Positions 22,874 through 34,483 of a DNA stretch of 64,000 nt are shown one piece after another; positions within the stretch are counted from its first letter, which is position 1, and every line of letters begins with the position of its first letter. The DNA comes from Morella rubra (lineage: Eukaryota > Streptophyta > Magnoliopsida > Fagales > Myricaceae). The notes below the pieces were generated by a model, which had not been told where the DNA came from, did no database searches, and saw only the letters and a program-made list of their open reading frames with translations. Made by a program: the position numbers and the translations under genes. The DNA lies in the NCBI GenBank assembly GCA_003952965.2, contig CM025852.1, positions 26,267,457 to 26,331,456 on the forward strand, read 5' to 3'.

Positions 22874-25800
22874 ATGGCCTCGAAAGAGGGATTTCTGACG
22901 GATGAACAGAGGGAAGTGTTGAAGATAGCCAGCCATAATGTGGAGGGTTTGTCATCGTCCCCAAAATCTCCCACATCTTTGCTAGCTGAATACAGCATAA
23001 AAGCTCCTGCTGGTGGCAAGGGCCCAACTGCTGGTGGAGCTGTGAAGCATGTGCGTAGGTCGCACTCGGGAAAGTTTGTGCGGGTGAAGAAGGGTAAGTT
23101 ACTGTGGCACTTTGGTGCTGAACTTGTTTTATTTTATTATTGAAATGGAGTGGAACCAGCCAAAGGGTTCAACAATAGATTAGCAAATGAGTTCAACTGT
23201 TAATGGCTTTAGGCATAGGGTAATTACAGTTGAATTGATGAATAGATATATATTTGTGTCGAGTGTGTCACCTGCATTTGTTGCTATCTCTTACTTGACG
23301 ATAGAATTATGAGAATTCTTTCAACTGCCTATTGTTTTTGGCCTGGTATAAACTACTAGTTCTTGTATTTTGTGAATGTCTGTCCTGGGATTTACGTTTT
23401 ATAGCAGTTTATTGTAAGTAGGAAAGACTTCCCTTTTCCTAGCCTTTTTTTATTTGTACACTTAAACCTATTTTGAATATTATGAGTTCATCATCTTACT
23501 TTCATTAGAGCCGGTGAGAATAGAATTGGCTTTCTAATCATTGAAGCTACAAAGTTATTTACATAATGGCTCCGGCTCTCTGTCTATTGGAATATATCAC
23601 GTTTCTTTTACATGATGCGGAAAATTCAAAACACAGAAGTTACTGGTGACAAGAAAGTAAGGGTCTTGTGTTGTGTTTTTGAAAATAGTCTAGAAAAACT
23701 CTTTACATTTCAAAACAAAAACATATAGATATGGTAGTTTTTTCAATGTGTTTATACTTCTCTTTTTGAGGGCTGAAAATGGAAAAAGAGAAGAAATAAC
23801 AATGTAAATATTTCCTGAAATCAAGCTAAAAAGAATAATTCTCATAAAATAGAATAATATGTTCAACTAATGGTTGCAGATGGTGCTGGTGGCAAGGGAA
23901 CATGGGGAAAGCTCCTTGACACTCAAGGTGATTCCCATCTAGATCGCAATGACCCAAATTATGACAGTGGCGAGGTAACTGCTGCTTTTAATGTATAGAT
24001 TTTGCTTTGGTTTACTGATTGTGGTCTCTTAAGAGCCTTTTTTGTGTGCTTGTGCTAGTATTAGCTTTACTTCTACTAGAATGGGGCTTTTCAAAACTTG
24101 AAATTAGGTTATTACACTATGTCCTTCTCATGTCTTTGGTTTCTACAGGAACCGTATCAGCTTGTTGGATCAACTGGCTCAGACCCCTTGGATGAGTACA
24201 AGAAAGCTGTTGTCTCCATAATAGAGGAATATTTCAGCACTGGAGATGTGGATTTGGCAGCTTCTGATCTCAGAGAACTAGGTTCAAGTGAATATCATCC
24301 TTACTTTATTAAGCGGCTTGTTTCCATGGCCATGGACAGGCATGATAAGGAAAAGGAAATGGCTTCTGTTCTGCTTTCGGCTTTGTATGCTGATGTCATT
24401 ACTCCTGGCCAGATACAGGATGGGTTTTTTATCCTTCTTGAATCTGCTGACGATCTTGCAGTGGATATACTGGATGCAGTTGACATCCTTGCCTTGTTCC
24501 TAGCCCGTGCTGTGGTTGATGACATTGTTCCTCCAGCTTTCCTTGCCAGGGCAAAGAAGGGACTACCTGAATCTTCCAAGGGAGTTCAGGTTATCCAAAT
24601 TGCTGATAAGAGCTATCTCTCAGCTCCACACCATGCAGAACTTGTGGAGAAAAGGTGGGGTGGTAGCACTCATATCACTGTTGAGGAAGTGAAGAAGAAG
24701 ATTGCCGATCTGTTGAAGGAATATGTGGAGAATGGAGACACTATGGAGGCCTGTAGGTGCATAAGGGAGTTAGGGGTTTCATTCTTTCATCATGAGGTTG
24801 TGAAGAGGGCTTTGATACTTGCGATGGAGACTCGAACAGCAGAACCTCAAATATTGAAGCTATTAAAGGAAGCATCTGAGGAAGGCCTGATAAGTTCTAG
24901 TCAAATGGCAAAGGGTTTCTCTCGGTTGTCAGAAAGCCTTGATGACCTTGCTCTTGACATTCCATCAGCAAAAGCCCTATTCCAGTTGCTTGTCCCCCAG
25001 GCAATCTTGGAAGGATGGCTTGATGCTTCATTCGTGAAGTCGTCAGGTGAAGAAGGGGAAGTTTCAGATGATGCGAAGTTGAGGCGGTATAAGGAAGAGA
25101 CTGTGACTATAATTCACGAATACTTCCTCTCAGATGACATTCCTGAACTCATCCAGAGCCTCGTAGATCTTGGGGCACCTGAGTATAACCCAATTTTTTT
25201 AAAGAAGCTGATCACCCTTGCTATGGATAGGAAGAACAGAGAGAAAGAAATGGCGTCTGTTCTGCTGGCCTCTCTTCATAGTGAGATCTTCTCGAGTGAA
25301 GATATAGCTAATGGTTTTGTCTTGCTTCTCGAATCTGCTGAGGATACAGCACTGGACATACTGGACGCTTCGAATGAGCTCTCTCTTTTTCTTGCTAGAG
25401 CTGTGATTGATGATGTCTTGGTTCCACATAACTTAGAAGAGATGAGCAGCAATTTGCCACCAGATTCCAGTGGGAGTGAGACTGTGCGTATGGCCAAAGC
25501 ACTCCTTTCTGCACGTCATGCTGGGGAGAGGATCTTGAGGTGTTGGGGAGGTGGGAGTGGCTGGGCTGTGGAGGATGCAAAAGACAAGATCTTAAAACTT
25601 TTAGAGGAGTATGAAAGTGGGGGTGTTGTTGCTGAAGCCTGCCAATGTATTCGTGATCTCGGCATGCCTTTCTTTAACCATGAGGTGGTGAAGAAGGCAC
25701 TGGTTATGGCTATGGAGAAGAAGAACGATAGAATGCTAGATCTGCTGCAGGAGTGTTTTGCGGAAGGGCTGATCACTATCAATCAGATGACAAAAGGTTT

Positions 25801-25939
25801 CACCCGGATCAAGGATGGGCTAGACGATCTGGCTCTTGACATTCCAAATGCAAGTGAAAAATTCAGCTTTTATGTAGAGCATGCCCAGAAGAAGGGTTGG
25901 CTCCTACCATCCTTTGGTTCATCCGCAGCAGCATCTTGA
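22874..25939 (+). CDS. MRF: MA3-domain translation regulatory factor (MRF/ECIP1 family)
   Basis: Three coding exons, 22874-23093, 23880-23974 and 24149-25939, give 701 residues starting MASKEGFLTDEQRE. Four MA3 domains are visible, starting near residues 118, 281, 416 and 579. Domains 1 and 3 share EKEMASVLL, and 2 and 4 share CIRELGVSFF or CIRDLGMPFF, so the protein is an internal duplication of a two-MA3 unit. MA3 domains are HEAT-like helical repeats that bind eIF4A in PDCD4 and eIF4G. In Arabidopsis the four-MA3 MRF proteins bind eIF4A and ribosomes and promote translation under TOR/S6K control in energy shortage; ECIP1 also binds EIN2. Which of the four Arabidopsis MRF genes is closest cannot be decided by eye. 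The promoter carries a TATA box and a G-box. Confidence 0.92.
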
Positions 25940-27037
25940 GAAAGCATAGATTTCCGTTTGTTTTTCTCATGTACGTTGTTGCCTGTTGGCTGATTCTACA
26001 TCTTTAAATGATGCGTACGCCTTTGATGGGGTACAGATAAGAGATGTTTTGGTTCCATCGGATGATGCTTTTTATCCAGCTGATGTATAAAGTTGGTTTT
26101 TTTCCTCCTATTTCATTGATAGCTTGTTAGATAGAGTTATCTTCGTCACTGGACATGATGCTTTGCTATTACATGCATTATGATGGTTAGGATCATATCC
26201 TCATTTTCCTTAATAACCCTCCGTTTGGTTCTCATTCCTACTTTCTATGTCGATGGATTTTAGATGGAGACTCGGGATCTCCATTTGGTTATAATAGCAA
26301 ATTCCTCTGAAAGCGTGCGCCAATCAGAATTAGCCTGAGAAAGAACATTCACGGGATTCGTTCTTTTAGCTGGCTACTGAGAGTTCCTGCTCCTCTGTTC
26401 GTTAACCCGTGTGAGTGAGTACAGGGGAAACGCCGAAGTTTCCATATATGAGCTTTTACATCATCTACAAGGGGACTGGTACTGAAGAAATTTTCTCTCC
26501 TCAGGCCTCGAGGAAACACTACAGGCTATGTTTGGAATATTACAAACTTTAATTCATTTAACTGAAATTTTGATTGGAAACTTTACGGGTTAAATACGTT
26601 AACATAATCAACTCCGATTATGGGGTCTTAACACTTTGTTATCCTAATTTATTACTTTACATCTTCATAAAATTTATTTTTTGATCTCAAAATTATGATT
26701 TTATCCTCGTAAGATGGTGACTGCAAAAAAAAAAAAACTATAGAGACAATGATTTTGCTGACTAAAAAATTATTTTCTGTCTAAATTAACTAAAATTTTG
26801 AATAGATATTGAAAAGTGTTTAAAAATTAATAATCAGTAAGTATAATATGATAAAAAAAAATAATATAAATTAAGGTACCTTTATAATTAAAAGACCTTT
26901 ATAATTGGAGGGTATAAATATATTTATCCCAAACTTTATATATATCAGAGAAGAAAATACAAATACTAGTCCAACGAAAATGGGAGGTACTGTCGGGCCG
27001 GACGTAACCGCAGTATTTTCCGCCAAAAAAAAAATAT
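25940..27037. other. 3' UTR of the MA3 gene and AT-rich spacer
   Basis: About 250 bases of 3' UTR, then AT-rich DNA without coding signals. 26220-26580 contains CCGTTTGGTT and TGTTTGGAATATT motifs typical of degraded MITE ends, but I could not pair them into an element. Confidence 0.4.
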
Positions 27038-27416
27038 AGGGGAAAATACACTTTTCACCCAAAACTACCGGAGTAGTGACATATTGCACCCCAAACTACC
27101 ATCTTTAAGACATTGCACCCTCAAACTACCAATGTTATACATTTTGCACCCTAAACTACCCACTTTGACACATTACACCCTCCAACTACTAATATTAAAC
27201 ACTTTGCACCCTCCATTTGACAATAATACCCTTGAGAAATTAATGAATTGACAACAATATCTAAGGGCATTATCGTCATTTTAGTTTGAAAATTTGATAA
27301 AGGGTGCAAAGTGTTAAAAATTGGTAGTTAAAGGGTGCAATGTGTCAAAATTGGTAGTTTAGGGTGCAAAGTGTAAAATATATGGTAGTTCGTGGGTGAA
27401 AAGTGTATTTTCCCCT
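27038..27416. mobile_element. 379-base MITE, long palindrome with internal 20-base repeats
   Basis: The ends are a 22-base inverted repeat: AGGGGAAAATACACTTTTCA at the left and its complement ending TTTTCCCCT at the right. Both flanks read AAAATAT, a 7-base candidate target-site duplication. Inside, the left arm repeats a unit of the form TTGCACCCTNAAACTACCAA four or five times, and the right arm carries the complementary GGTAGTTNAGGGTGCAAAGTGT units, so nearly the whole element folds on itself. No coding capacity. It ends 156 bases before the start codon of the TPR gene. Confidence 0.85.
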
Positions 27417-27571
27417 AAAATATACCAAAAAAACGTTCTAAGACTAAAAACCACAAAGCACAGCCAAATTTTGGGCCACGTCTCAAGCCTAACCCACTGA
27501 AGGAACAGCCCAAGCTTATGCGGCTCCCTCTACTTCCTTGACTGGGTAGCTAGAACTGTCGGAAGCCTAAA
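27417..27571 (+). promoter_or_regulatory. Proximal upstream region of the TPR gene
   Basis: Only 155 bases separate the MITE from the ATG. No TATA box seen. If transcription starts here, the MITE lies in the core promoter; otherwise it lies in the leader. Confidence 0.4.
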
Positions 27572-30500
27572 ATGTACAAACCGCAACCTGTGCCTGTAAA
27601 ACCAGAACCCGGAACCACGGAGAGCTCCGTCGAAGAGAGCTCGAAGAGACCGTCGCAACAGCATCCTAAGCTTGTCGTTCTAGCCGACCTCAATGTTGAC
27701 CCTCCCGAAGCGGAAGACGAAGATTCCCTTCCCGTGTCAACCCCAGACCTCATCAGGTTCGTCTCCATCTTCAACTTGCCAAAATCCTTTTTTGTTGTCC
27801 TTATCGCCGACCTTCTTTCGATCGCTAAGAAAACGGAGAGGTGAAAAATTGATTTCGATTTTTTATTTAGTTTCGAGATACAAATTGTGGAAAATTATTA
27901 TAATTTGAGTAAGCGAAGAAGTAGTGGCAAGCTTAGCTAAGTCCAGTTTTTGCCTTCTCAGGTGGCAGACAATATGAGACTTTAAATAGATTTTCTTTAA
28001 AACCAATTAAAACTAAAGAAAGTTTCTCTTCTTCTCCAACTCTTGCTGGGAAACGTGCTTAGGTAAATATAGGTTGGCTGTGATATGTCCTTGAACTAGG
28101 ATAATCGGTCCAAGGTAAGAACTTTGAGGACTTTCAAAAATATACACAAAACAGCTCATTGCTACTCTCTTTGTCGATATCTCACTTAATGTAGGTTGGA
28201 TAATTCTTAATGGCGGGTCCTATTGGAGACTCATCCGATTTTGTGATGATTAGGTTGGCTAATGGTGAGAGCAGTCAAGATAAGAGTACAGTAATTTGCA
28301 ATGACAGTGAGACCATTGAAGGTGAAGTTAAACGTCCAAGCAAATTGGGGAAATGCCGTTCAAGAAATAATAAAGTAGATTGCTCACCTGATTATGGAGG
28401 AGATGCTGATGGCGATCAGCATGGTCAAGGGATTCCTTCTTTACGCGAGGAAAAAGTTAGCAGCCTTAAAACCGTGAGCACCCCCTCTTGCATTGCTAAA
28501 TTTTTTTGTTTTGTTCCTGTATCTGTTTTTCTGCTTTTAAATAAGCTTCTTCCTGCCCTGACCAATGTTGTTGTTATCTTTGTGAGATGAGATTGTGCAT
28601 GTGGTGAACAAAACAATCTTTTTCTCTGCTTCTTTCTCATACAATTCATACTGTGTTGTTCCATCTTAAAGTTTCTGCGATCTAGTTCTTGATGTGCTCA
28701 GTTCATGCTTGTAGGGATTAGTTCATGTTGCAAGGAAGATGCCCAAAAATGCTCATGCTCATTTTATTCTCGGACTAATGTACCAAAGGTTGGGTCAACA
28801 TGCGAAGGTATACTTTGAAACAACCTGATCTTTTTGTTTCAATTAACATTCGTTCTGGAGAAACTTTCTCAAGTTCTAGAACATTTGTAGGCAGTTTTGG
28901 CATATGAGAAGGCAGCAGAGATCTTGCTCCGCCCTGAGGTAGAGATCGACAGGCCAGATTTACTTTCATTGGTTCAGATTCATCATGCACAGGTGCAGTA
29001 GTCCTTGAAGCTGAAATTTAATTTCTGGTTATTTTAAGATTTTCTTATTTTCCTCATTTCTTTGCCGACGTGAAAATTAATTGAATAATCATAATCTTGG
29101 CTAATCTGGTTAACATGTTTTTTCAACCATGTAGTGCCTTATACTGGAGAGTTCAGTCAATAATAATTCAGATAAAGAACTTGAGTGTAAAGAGCTTGAG
29201 GAAATTCTTTCAAAATTGAGGGAGTCAATGCAATCAGATATCAGACAGGCTGCTTTATGGAATTCGCTTGGTTTGTTACTTCTTAAAACTGGTCGTCTGC
29301 AGGTATAGATTTTGTGCTGCTTTTATTCAGTCACATATTCTCATTTCATAATTTCATGCGGACACTGTTGTTTCATGTAGAGTGCTATTACAGTTCTATC
29401 ATCTTTGTTGGCTGTGGCCCCTGACAACTATGATTGCCTTGGAAACCTTGGGATTGCTTACCTTCAAAGGTAAGGGTGAAGTATTGTAACATTTATGTTG
29501 TGTAATTTTCTGTCTCCTTCATTTTGCTTTCTGATTCTGAGGAGTGCTATACACAGGGTGATTCTGCCTATTTCATTTAGTTTTATGTATTTTCTAATTG
29601 CTGAGATATGACTTAAGAGAAATGAACAATGCCTGGGATAGATCTTCATGTCACGCCTTTGATGAGAAGTGGACTAATGTTGTTCTGTGTCCTCACTATA
29701 GTTAAATTTTCTGCCTCTATAGTTGATACTCCTCTTACATGGGAAGTACTGATGATTTTGTGTGCCCTGCAGTGGAAACTTGGATCTATCCGAAAAATGT
29801 TTTCAAGAGTTGATTCTAAAAGATCAAAGTCATCCTGCTGCCTTAATCAACTACGCTGCCCTTCTTTTGTGTAGATATGGCTCAGTTGTAGCAGGTATGC
29901 TTTTGAAGAGCTTGACTTCATGCTAGATGAACTCTGCCTTTTTGTATTTCACTGTGTGAACTCGTATGATTCTGGTGGATTTTATGTTCCTAGATTGTTG
30001 AAGATGCCTTTGTGTATATATCTCTATTTTTGTATATCCTAGGTGCTGGGGCGAATTCCGGTGAAGGTGCTTCCATGGAGCAGGTTACAGCTGTCAATGT
30101 TTCAAAAGAATGTTTGCTGGCAGCATTAAAAGTAGATCCAAAAGCAGCACATATTTGGGCTAACCTTGCTAATGCATATTTTATGACTGGCGATCATAGG
30201 AGTTCTGGCAAGTGCTTGGAGAAGGTGCTAATGGCTCGTCGCGAAACTCATTTTTTGAAGTTGTCTATTGGCCTTATTTTTTTTGGGAAAGATTGGTGGC
30301 CTGACTGTTAATGTTGGATACCTAATCATCCACATTCCTCCAATTAAAGTGGCAAAATTACCAACTTTCTATTATACATGTCCTTCAATGCAGTTAGTTT
30401 TTAGGAAGACTTTGTCCGCTCTTTGTAAGTTGTGGGTTTCAATTGGCTTAATTCGTTTCCTCTTGCTGCTGTTCTTTAGGCAGCAAAATTGGAGCCCAAC

Positions 30501-33500
30501 TGTATGTCTGCCCGATATGCTGTAGCAGTTCACCGAATCAAGGATGCAGAAAGGTCTCAAGACCCCAGTGATCAGCTTTCTTGGGCTGGAAATGAAATGG
30601 GTTCGATAATAAGAGATGGTGATCCCGTTCTGATTGATCTGCCCGTGGCATGGGCAGGGCTTGCCATGGTTCACAAAGCACAACATGAGATTTCTGCTTC
30701 ATTTGAGACTAAACAGAATGAGTTGTTGGAGATGGAAGATCGTGCTGTTAACAGCCTAAAGCAGGTATTTTCTGGCTTTCCAGAACCACTTTCGGACAAA
30801 AGTGTTGCCTTTGTGTGCATTTGTTATGTCTCATCATTATTAGAATTAGTCAATGATGCAAGATGGGGGGAACCTCCTCATGTGGTTTATTGTAGCACAT
30901 ACTTCACTTACAGTTCAATGTTAACCTTGATCTGTTTTGATATTATAAAACAGTTACCTGATAGCATTTTCCACTTTTCAAGAACTTATGTTGATGTCTG
31001 ATTTTTCTCCTGGTTGTCAAGGATGAAAATGAGATTTTTTTTTTTTTAATTGGAGTTACTGCTAGTGTTATGCAAGAATGTTGTAACGACATTGTAATTT
31101 GAAGATTGGTGGTTATGCATCAAGTTTCTCATGTTCTGAGCACGTTGTATTAATGCAATGGTTACAAGTTGACATAATATCAAACTGGCTCCCTAGCTTT
31201 TGTTGTTCCATTTTTCTGGCACTGACCTCATAGCCTTTTTACTTGCGAGTGTCAGATTTGGAGCACAATAATTTTATGTTTTGATAAATTAATGTTTTGT
31301 TATCTCCACCGATACTGGTCCTACTGTTTTTCTTCTATTACATTAATAAATAGACTATCCATGCATTTGCACTATTGGAATTTAGCAAGGATCCAGATGA
31401 AGTGGCAGCTTGGCCTTCATATGCACTCGTTCAAAGCATCTCAGAAGTGCTTAGCACGTTTTTGCATCAAATCTTGGTATGCAAGCTCACGACATGCCTA
31501 ATTTCGAGTATCTGTCATGTGTGGTTCTACATCAAGGTATCTCAAACTATCCGAGGAGCCATCACAAGCTGAAGAAGTGTACAAGAGGGCATTGGCATTA
31601 TCACAAACTGAACAAGCACATTCCATGTTCTCCAACCTTGGTAATCTGTATCGCCAGCAAAAACAATATGAGCGTGCGAAAGCAATGTTCACAAAGTCTC
31701 TTGAACTGCAGCCTGGTTATTCTCCTGCATACAACAATCTGGGTCTCGTATTTGTTGCAGAGGGTCGGTGGGAGGAAGCAAAGTATTGTTTTGAAAAAGC
31801 CCTCCAGGCAGATCCATTGCTAGATGCAGCCAAGTCCAACATGATTAAAGCACTGTCCATGTCTAGGTTGTTGATGCCCATCTTCGGTAGCTTTTCTCAG
31901 AGATGAGATTTTGTTGTAACTGTATAATGTATATCATTTGGAAAAGGAAATCCGACTGAGCATGCATTTCCTGGTGTCCCTATGCTCAATTCTGAGGTGG
32001 AAGATAGTCTTTATTGTTCATGAAGAGGCAACGTGGGCATCTCCCTGTGTCCGCCAAGCCCATTTTAGCTCTCTCTTTGTCTCCACTGTCCAATGGTCCT
32101 AATTTTGACAAGTTTCTCTGAGGCCCAAAATCTAACATCGAAAAGAAACAGATCGGCCCAACAACTGCCTTTTACGCCCGTCTACCAAGCCCAACTCAGC
32201 TCTCTCTTATCTCCACAGTCCAATGACCCGTTTCCCGGCCCAGTATGCGCAGTACGTACCAATAGCACATTTGTGGCTCCACGGTGGATAAGTTTCGGGT
32301 GACAAAGCCGTTAAAAAGAACAACCACATCAGCCACTCCCCAAGTCCCTCTAATGGCGTCAACTACTCTCTCTCTTTCCTTAGCTACGTTTTCTTCTCCA
32401 ACCGCTGCGTTCTCATTCACGAAAGCTACCGTCGCTACTCTCAGACCCCATGAAAGACCCTTATCTTCACTATTGGCTACCAGTACGAGTGTTTATATAA
32501 CATCAAGAGCTAGACCAATGAGCTTGAGAAACGGTTCTAGAGGCAATATCAAGCTTCTCCTTCAGCTCTTCCATCTGCTCTTCTTTTCGACTGCATGGCG
32601 TCTCCGTCGATACAGAATCGTAATCGTCTTTCGATGACCTGTTATGAGGTATTCGTGTTGCTGCATGTTTTTGTCGGAGGGCTAAGCATGATGGGGGGCC
32701 TCAAAATTTGTTGACGTTTTCTATGCCAGGGAGTCCAAGCGGCGTAATAGGGTATTTCGGACGAATCCAGAACAATCGTTTTTCTGGAGGGCTGCGTATA
32801 GACGACAATTAGGAATAGAGAAGTTTGCTTTATTTGGGTTGTTCCTTCGACGGGAGTGATCTAGAAAAGGATTTTGTTTTTATAAAAATTATTGTATGGG
32901 ATCTCATATTATATAGTTTTAATCCATTGTTCAGGAAGAAAGGTGTTGTAACGACATTGTAATTTGAAGATTGGTGGTTATGCATCAAGTTTCTCATGTT
33001 CTGAGCACGTTGTATTAATGCAATGGTTACAAGTTGACATAATATCAAACTGGCTCCCTAGCTTTTGTTGTTCCATTTTTCTGGCACTGACCTCATAGCC
33101 TTTTTACTTGCGAGTGTCAGATTTGGAGCACAATAATTTTATGTTTTGATAAATTAATGTTTTGTTATCTCCACCGATACTGGTCCTACTGTTTTTCTTC
33201 TATTACATTAATAAATAGACTATCCATGCATTAAACCATGCATCTCTATTGGAATTAGGCCATAGCAGAGGATCCAGATGATGCTGTGCAGTGGCACCAG
33301 CTTGGCCTTCATAGCCTCTTTTCAAAGCATCTCAGAAGTACCTTTAGCACGTTTTTGCAGCTGTGCGTGGTCAAAATGGCAAGCTCACGACTTTTTTCAT
33401 GCCTAATTCAAGTATCTTGTTGTGGTTCTATCTTTGCATCACTAGGTATCTCACTTCAACTATCCGAGGAGCCATCACAAGCTGAAGAAGTGTACAAGAG

Positions 33501-33804
33501 GGCATTGGCATTATCACAAACTGAACAAGCACATTCCATGTTCTCCAACCTTGGTAATCTGTATCGCCAGCAAAAACAATATGAGCGTGCGAAAGCAATG
33601 TTCACAAAGTCTCTTGAACTGCAGCCTGGTTATTCTCCTGCATACAACAATCTGGGTCTCGTATTTGTTGCAGAGGGTCGGTGGGAGGAAGCAAAGTATT
33701 GTTTTGAAAAAGCCCTCCAGGCAGATCCATTGCTAGATGCAGCCAAGTCCAACATGATTAAAGCACTGTCCATGTCTAGGTTGTCTGATGCCCATCTTCG
33801 GTAG
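27572..33804 (+). CDS. TPR-repeat protein (At5g63200-like), 3' region duplicated and damaged
   Basis: Exons read cleanly to 30764: 27572-27756, 28254-28473, 28715-28807, 28891-28992, 29135-29302, 29381-29469, 29773-29894, 30043-30224, 30480-30764. Exon 2 joins at AG|GTTGG in frame with the N-terminus MYKPQPVPVKPEPG; the in-frame ATG at 28210 is intronic. The next exon starts at 33259 (GCCATAGCAGAGG) but loses frame near 33300. The last exon, 33446-33804, is intact and ends SRLSDAHLR. At least eight TPR units are visible, for example AALWNSLGLLLLKTG, HIWANLANAYFMTGD and AYNNLGLVFVAEGRWEEA. TPRs are helix-turn-helix protein-binding repeats. There is no glycosyltransferase domain, so this is not SPINDLY or SECRET AGENT. 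The partner is unknown. The broken penultimate exon is probably a sequence-quality problem. Confidence 0.8.
31034..31048. repeat. Poly-T tract in a TPR gene intron
   Basis: A T homopolymer of about 14-15 just before the start of the duplicated block at 31079. Homopolymers are frequent break points in assemblies. Confidence 0.6.
31079..32560 (+). repeat. First copy of the TPR-3'/CbbY-5' block, indel-rich
   Basis: Recurs at 32943-34483. 31079-31370 and 31550-32540 match the second copy almost perfectly apart from indels, such as one missing base in TTGTTGATG and four missing in AACATCG. 31370-31550, the penultimate TPR exon and its neighbouring intron, is scrambled by many deletions, and the start of the last TPR exon lacks CTTC, so its frame is lost. 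Confidence 0.85.
31381..31906 (+). pseudogene. Duplicate, frame-broken last exons of the TPR gene
   Basis: Contains a readable QLGLH followed by SFKASQKCL fragment of the penultimate exon and nearly all of the last exon (SQAEEVYKRALALSQTEQ onward). A four-base deletion near 31545 and a one-base deletion near 31868 break the reading frame, changing the end to MPIFGSFSQR. Either a sequencing artefact or a decayed tandem copy. Confidence 0.6.
32353..32637 (+). pseudogene. Duplicate, truncated first exon of the CbbY gene
   Basis: The same start (MASTTLSLSLATF) and first 68 residues as the gene at 34271, then frameshifts just before the catalytic motif and ends at 32637. The following 32640-32940 is a noisy copy of CbbY exon 1, intron 1 and the first bases of exon 2 (34550-34876), after which the sequence jumps back into the TPR gene. 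Confidence 0.7.
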
Positions 33805-34483
33805 CTTTTCTCAGAGATGAGATTTTGTTGTAACTGTATAATGTATATCATTTGGAAAAGGAAATCCGACTGAGCATGCATTTCCTGGTGTCCCTATGCT
33901 CAATTCTGAGGTGGAAGATAGTCTTTATTGTTCATGAAGAGGCAACGTGGGCATCTCCCTGTGTCCGCCAAGCCCATTTTAGCTCTCTCTTTGTCTCCAC
34001 TGTCCAATGGTCCTAATTTTGACAAGTTTCTCTGAGGCCCAAAATCTAACAGGCGTCGAAAAGAAACAGATCGGCCCAACAACTGCCTTTTACGCCCGTC
34101 TACCAAGCCCAACTCAGCTCTCTCTTATCTCCACAGTCCAATGACCCGTTTCCCGGCCCAGTATGCGCAGTACGTACCAATAGCACATTTGTGGCTCCAC
34201 GGTGGATAAGTTTCGGGTGACAAAGCCGTTAAAAAGAACAACCACATCAGCCACTCCCCAAGTCCCTCTAATGGCGTCAACTACTCTCTCTCTTTCCTTA
34301 GCTACGTTTTCTTCTCCAACCGCTGCGTTCTCATTCACGAAAGCTACCGTCGCTACTCTCAGACCCCATGAAAGACCCTTATCTTCACTATTGGCTACCA
34401 GTACGAGTGTTTATATAACATCAAGAGCTAGACCAATGAGCTTGAGAAACGGTTCTAGAGGCAATATCACTTGCTCAGCTTCT
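32943..34483 (+). repeat. Second copy of the TPR-3'/CbbY-5' block
   Basis: Carries the intact last TPR exon, the spacer between the two genes and an intact CbbY exon 1 that continues into the rest of that gene. Its penultimate TPR exon (33259 to about 33395) is damaged, but differently from the first copy. Confidence 0.85.
33805..34270 (+). other. Short spacer between the TPR and CbbY genes
   Basis: Holds the TPR 3' UTR and the CbbY leader in 466 bases. A near-identical copy is at about 31907-32352. No TATA box is evident. Confidence 0.5.

Noticed and set aside
28210-28590. ATG at 28210 as the start of a separate gene (MAGPIGDSSDF)
   Set aside because: The frame is shared with exon 2 of the TPR gene, whose acceptor GATTAG at 28253 joins exon 1 in perfect phase. 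The sequence before 28254 is intron that happens to be open.
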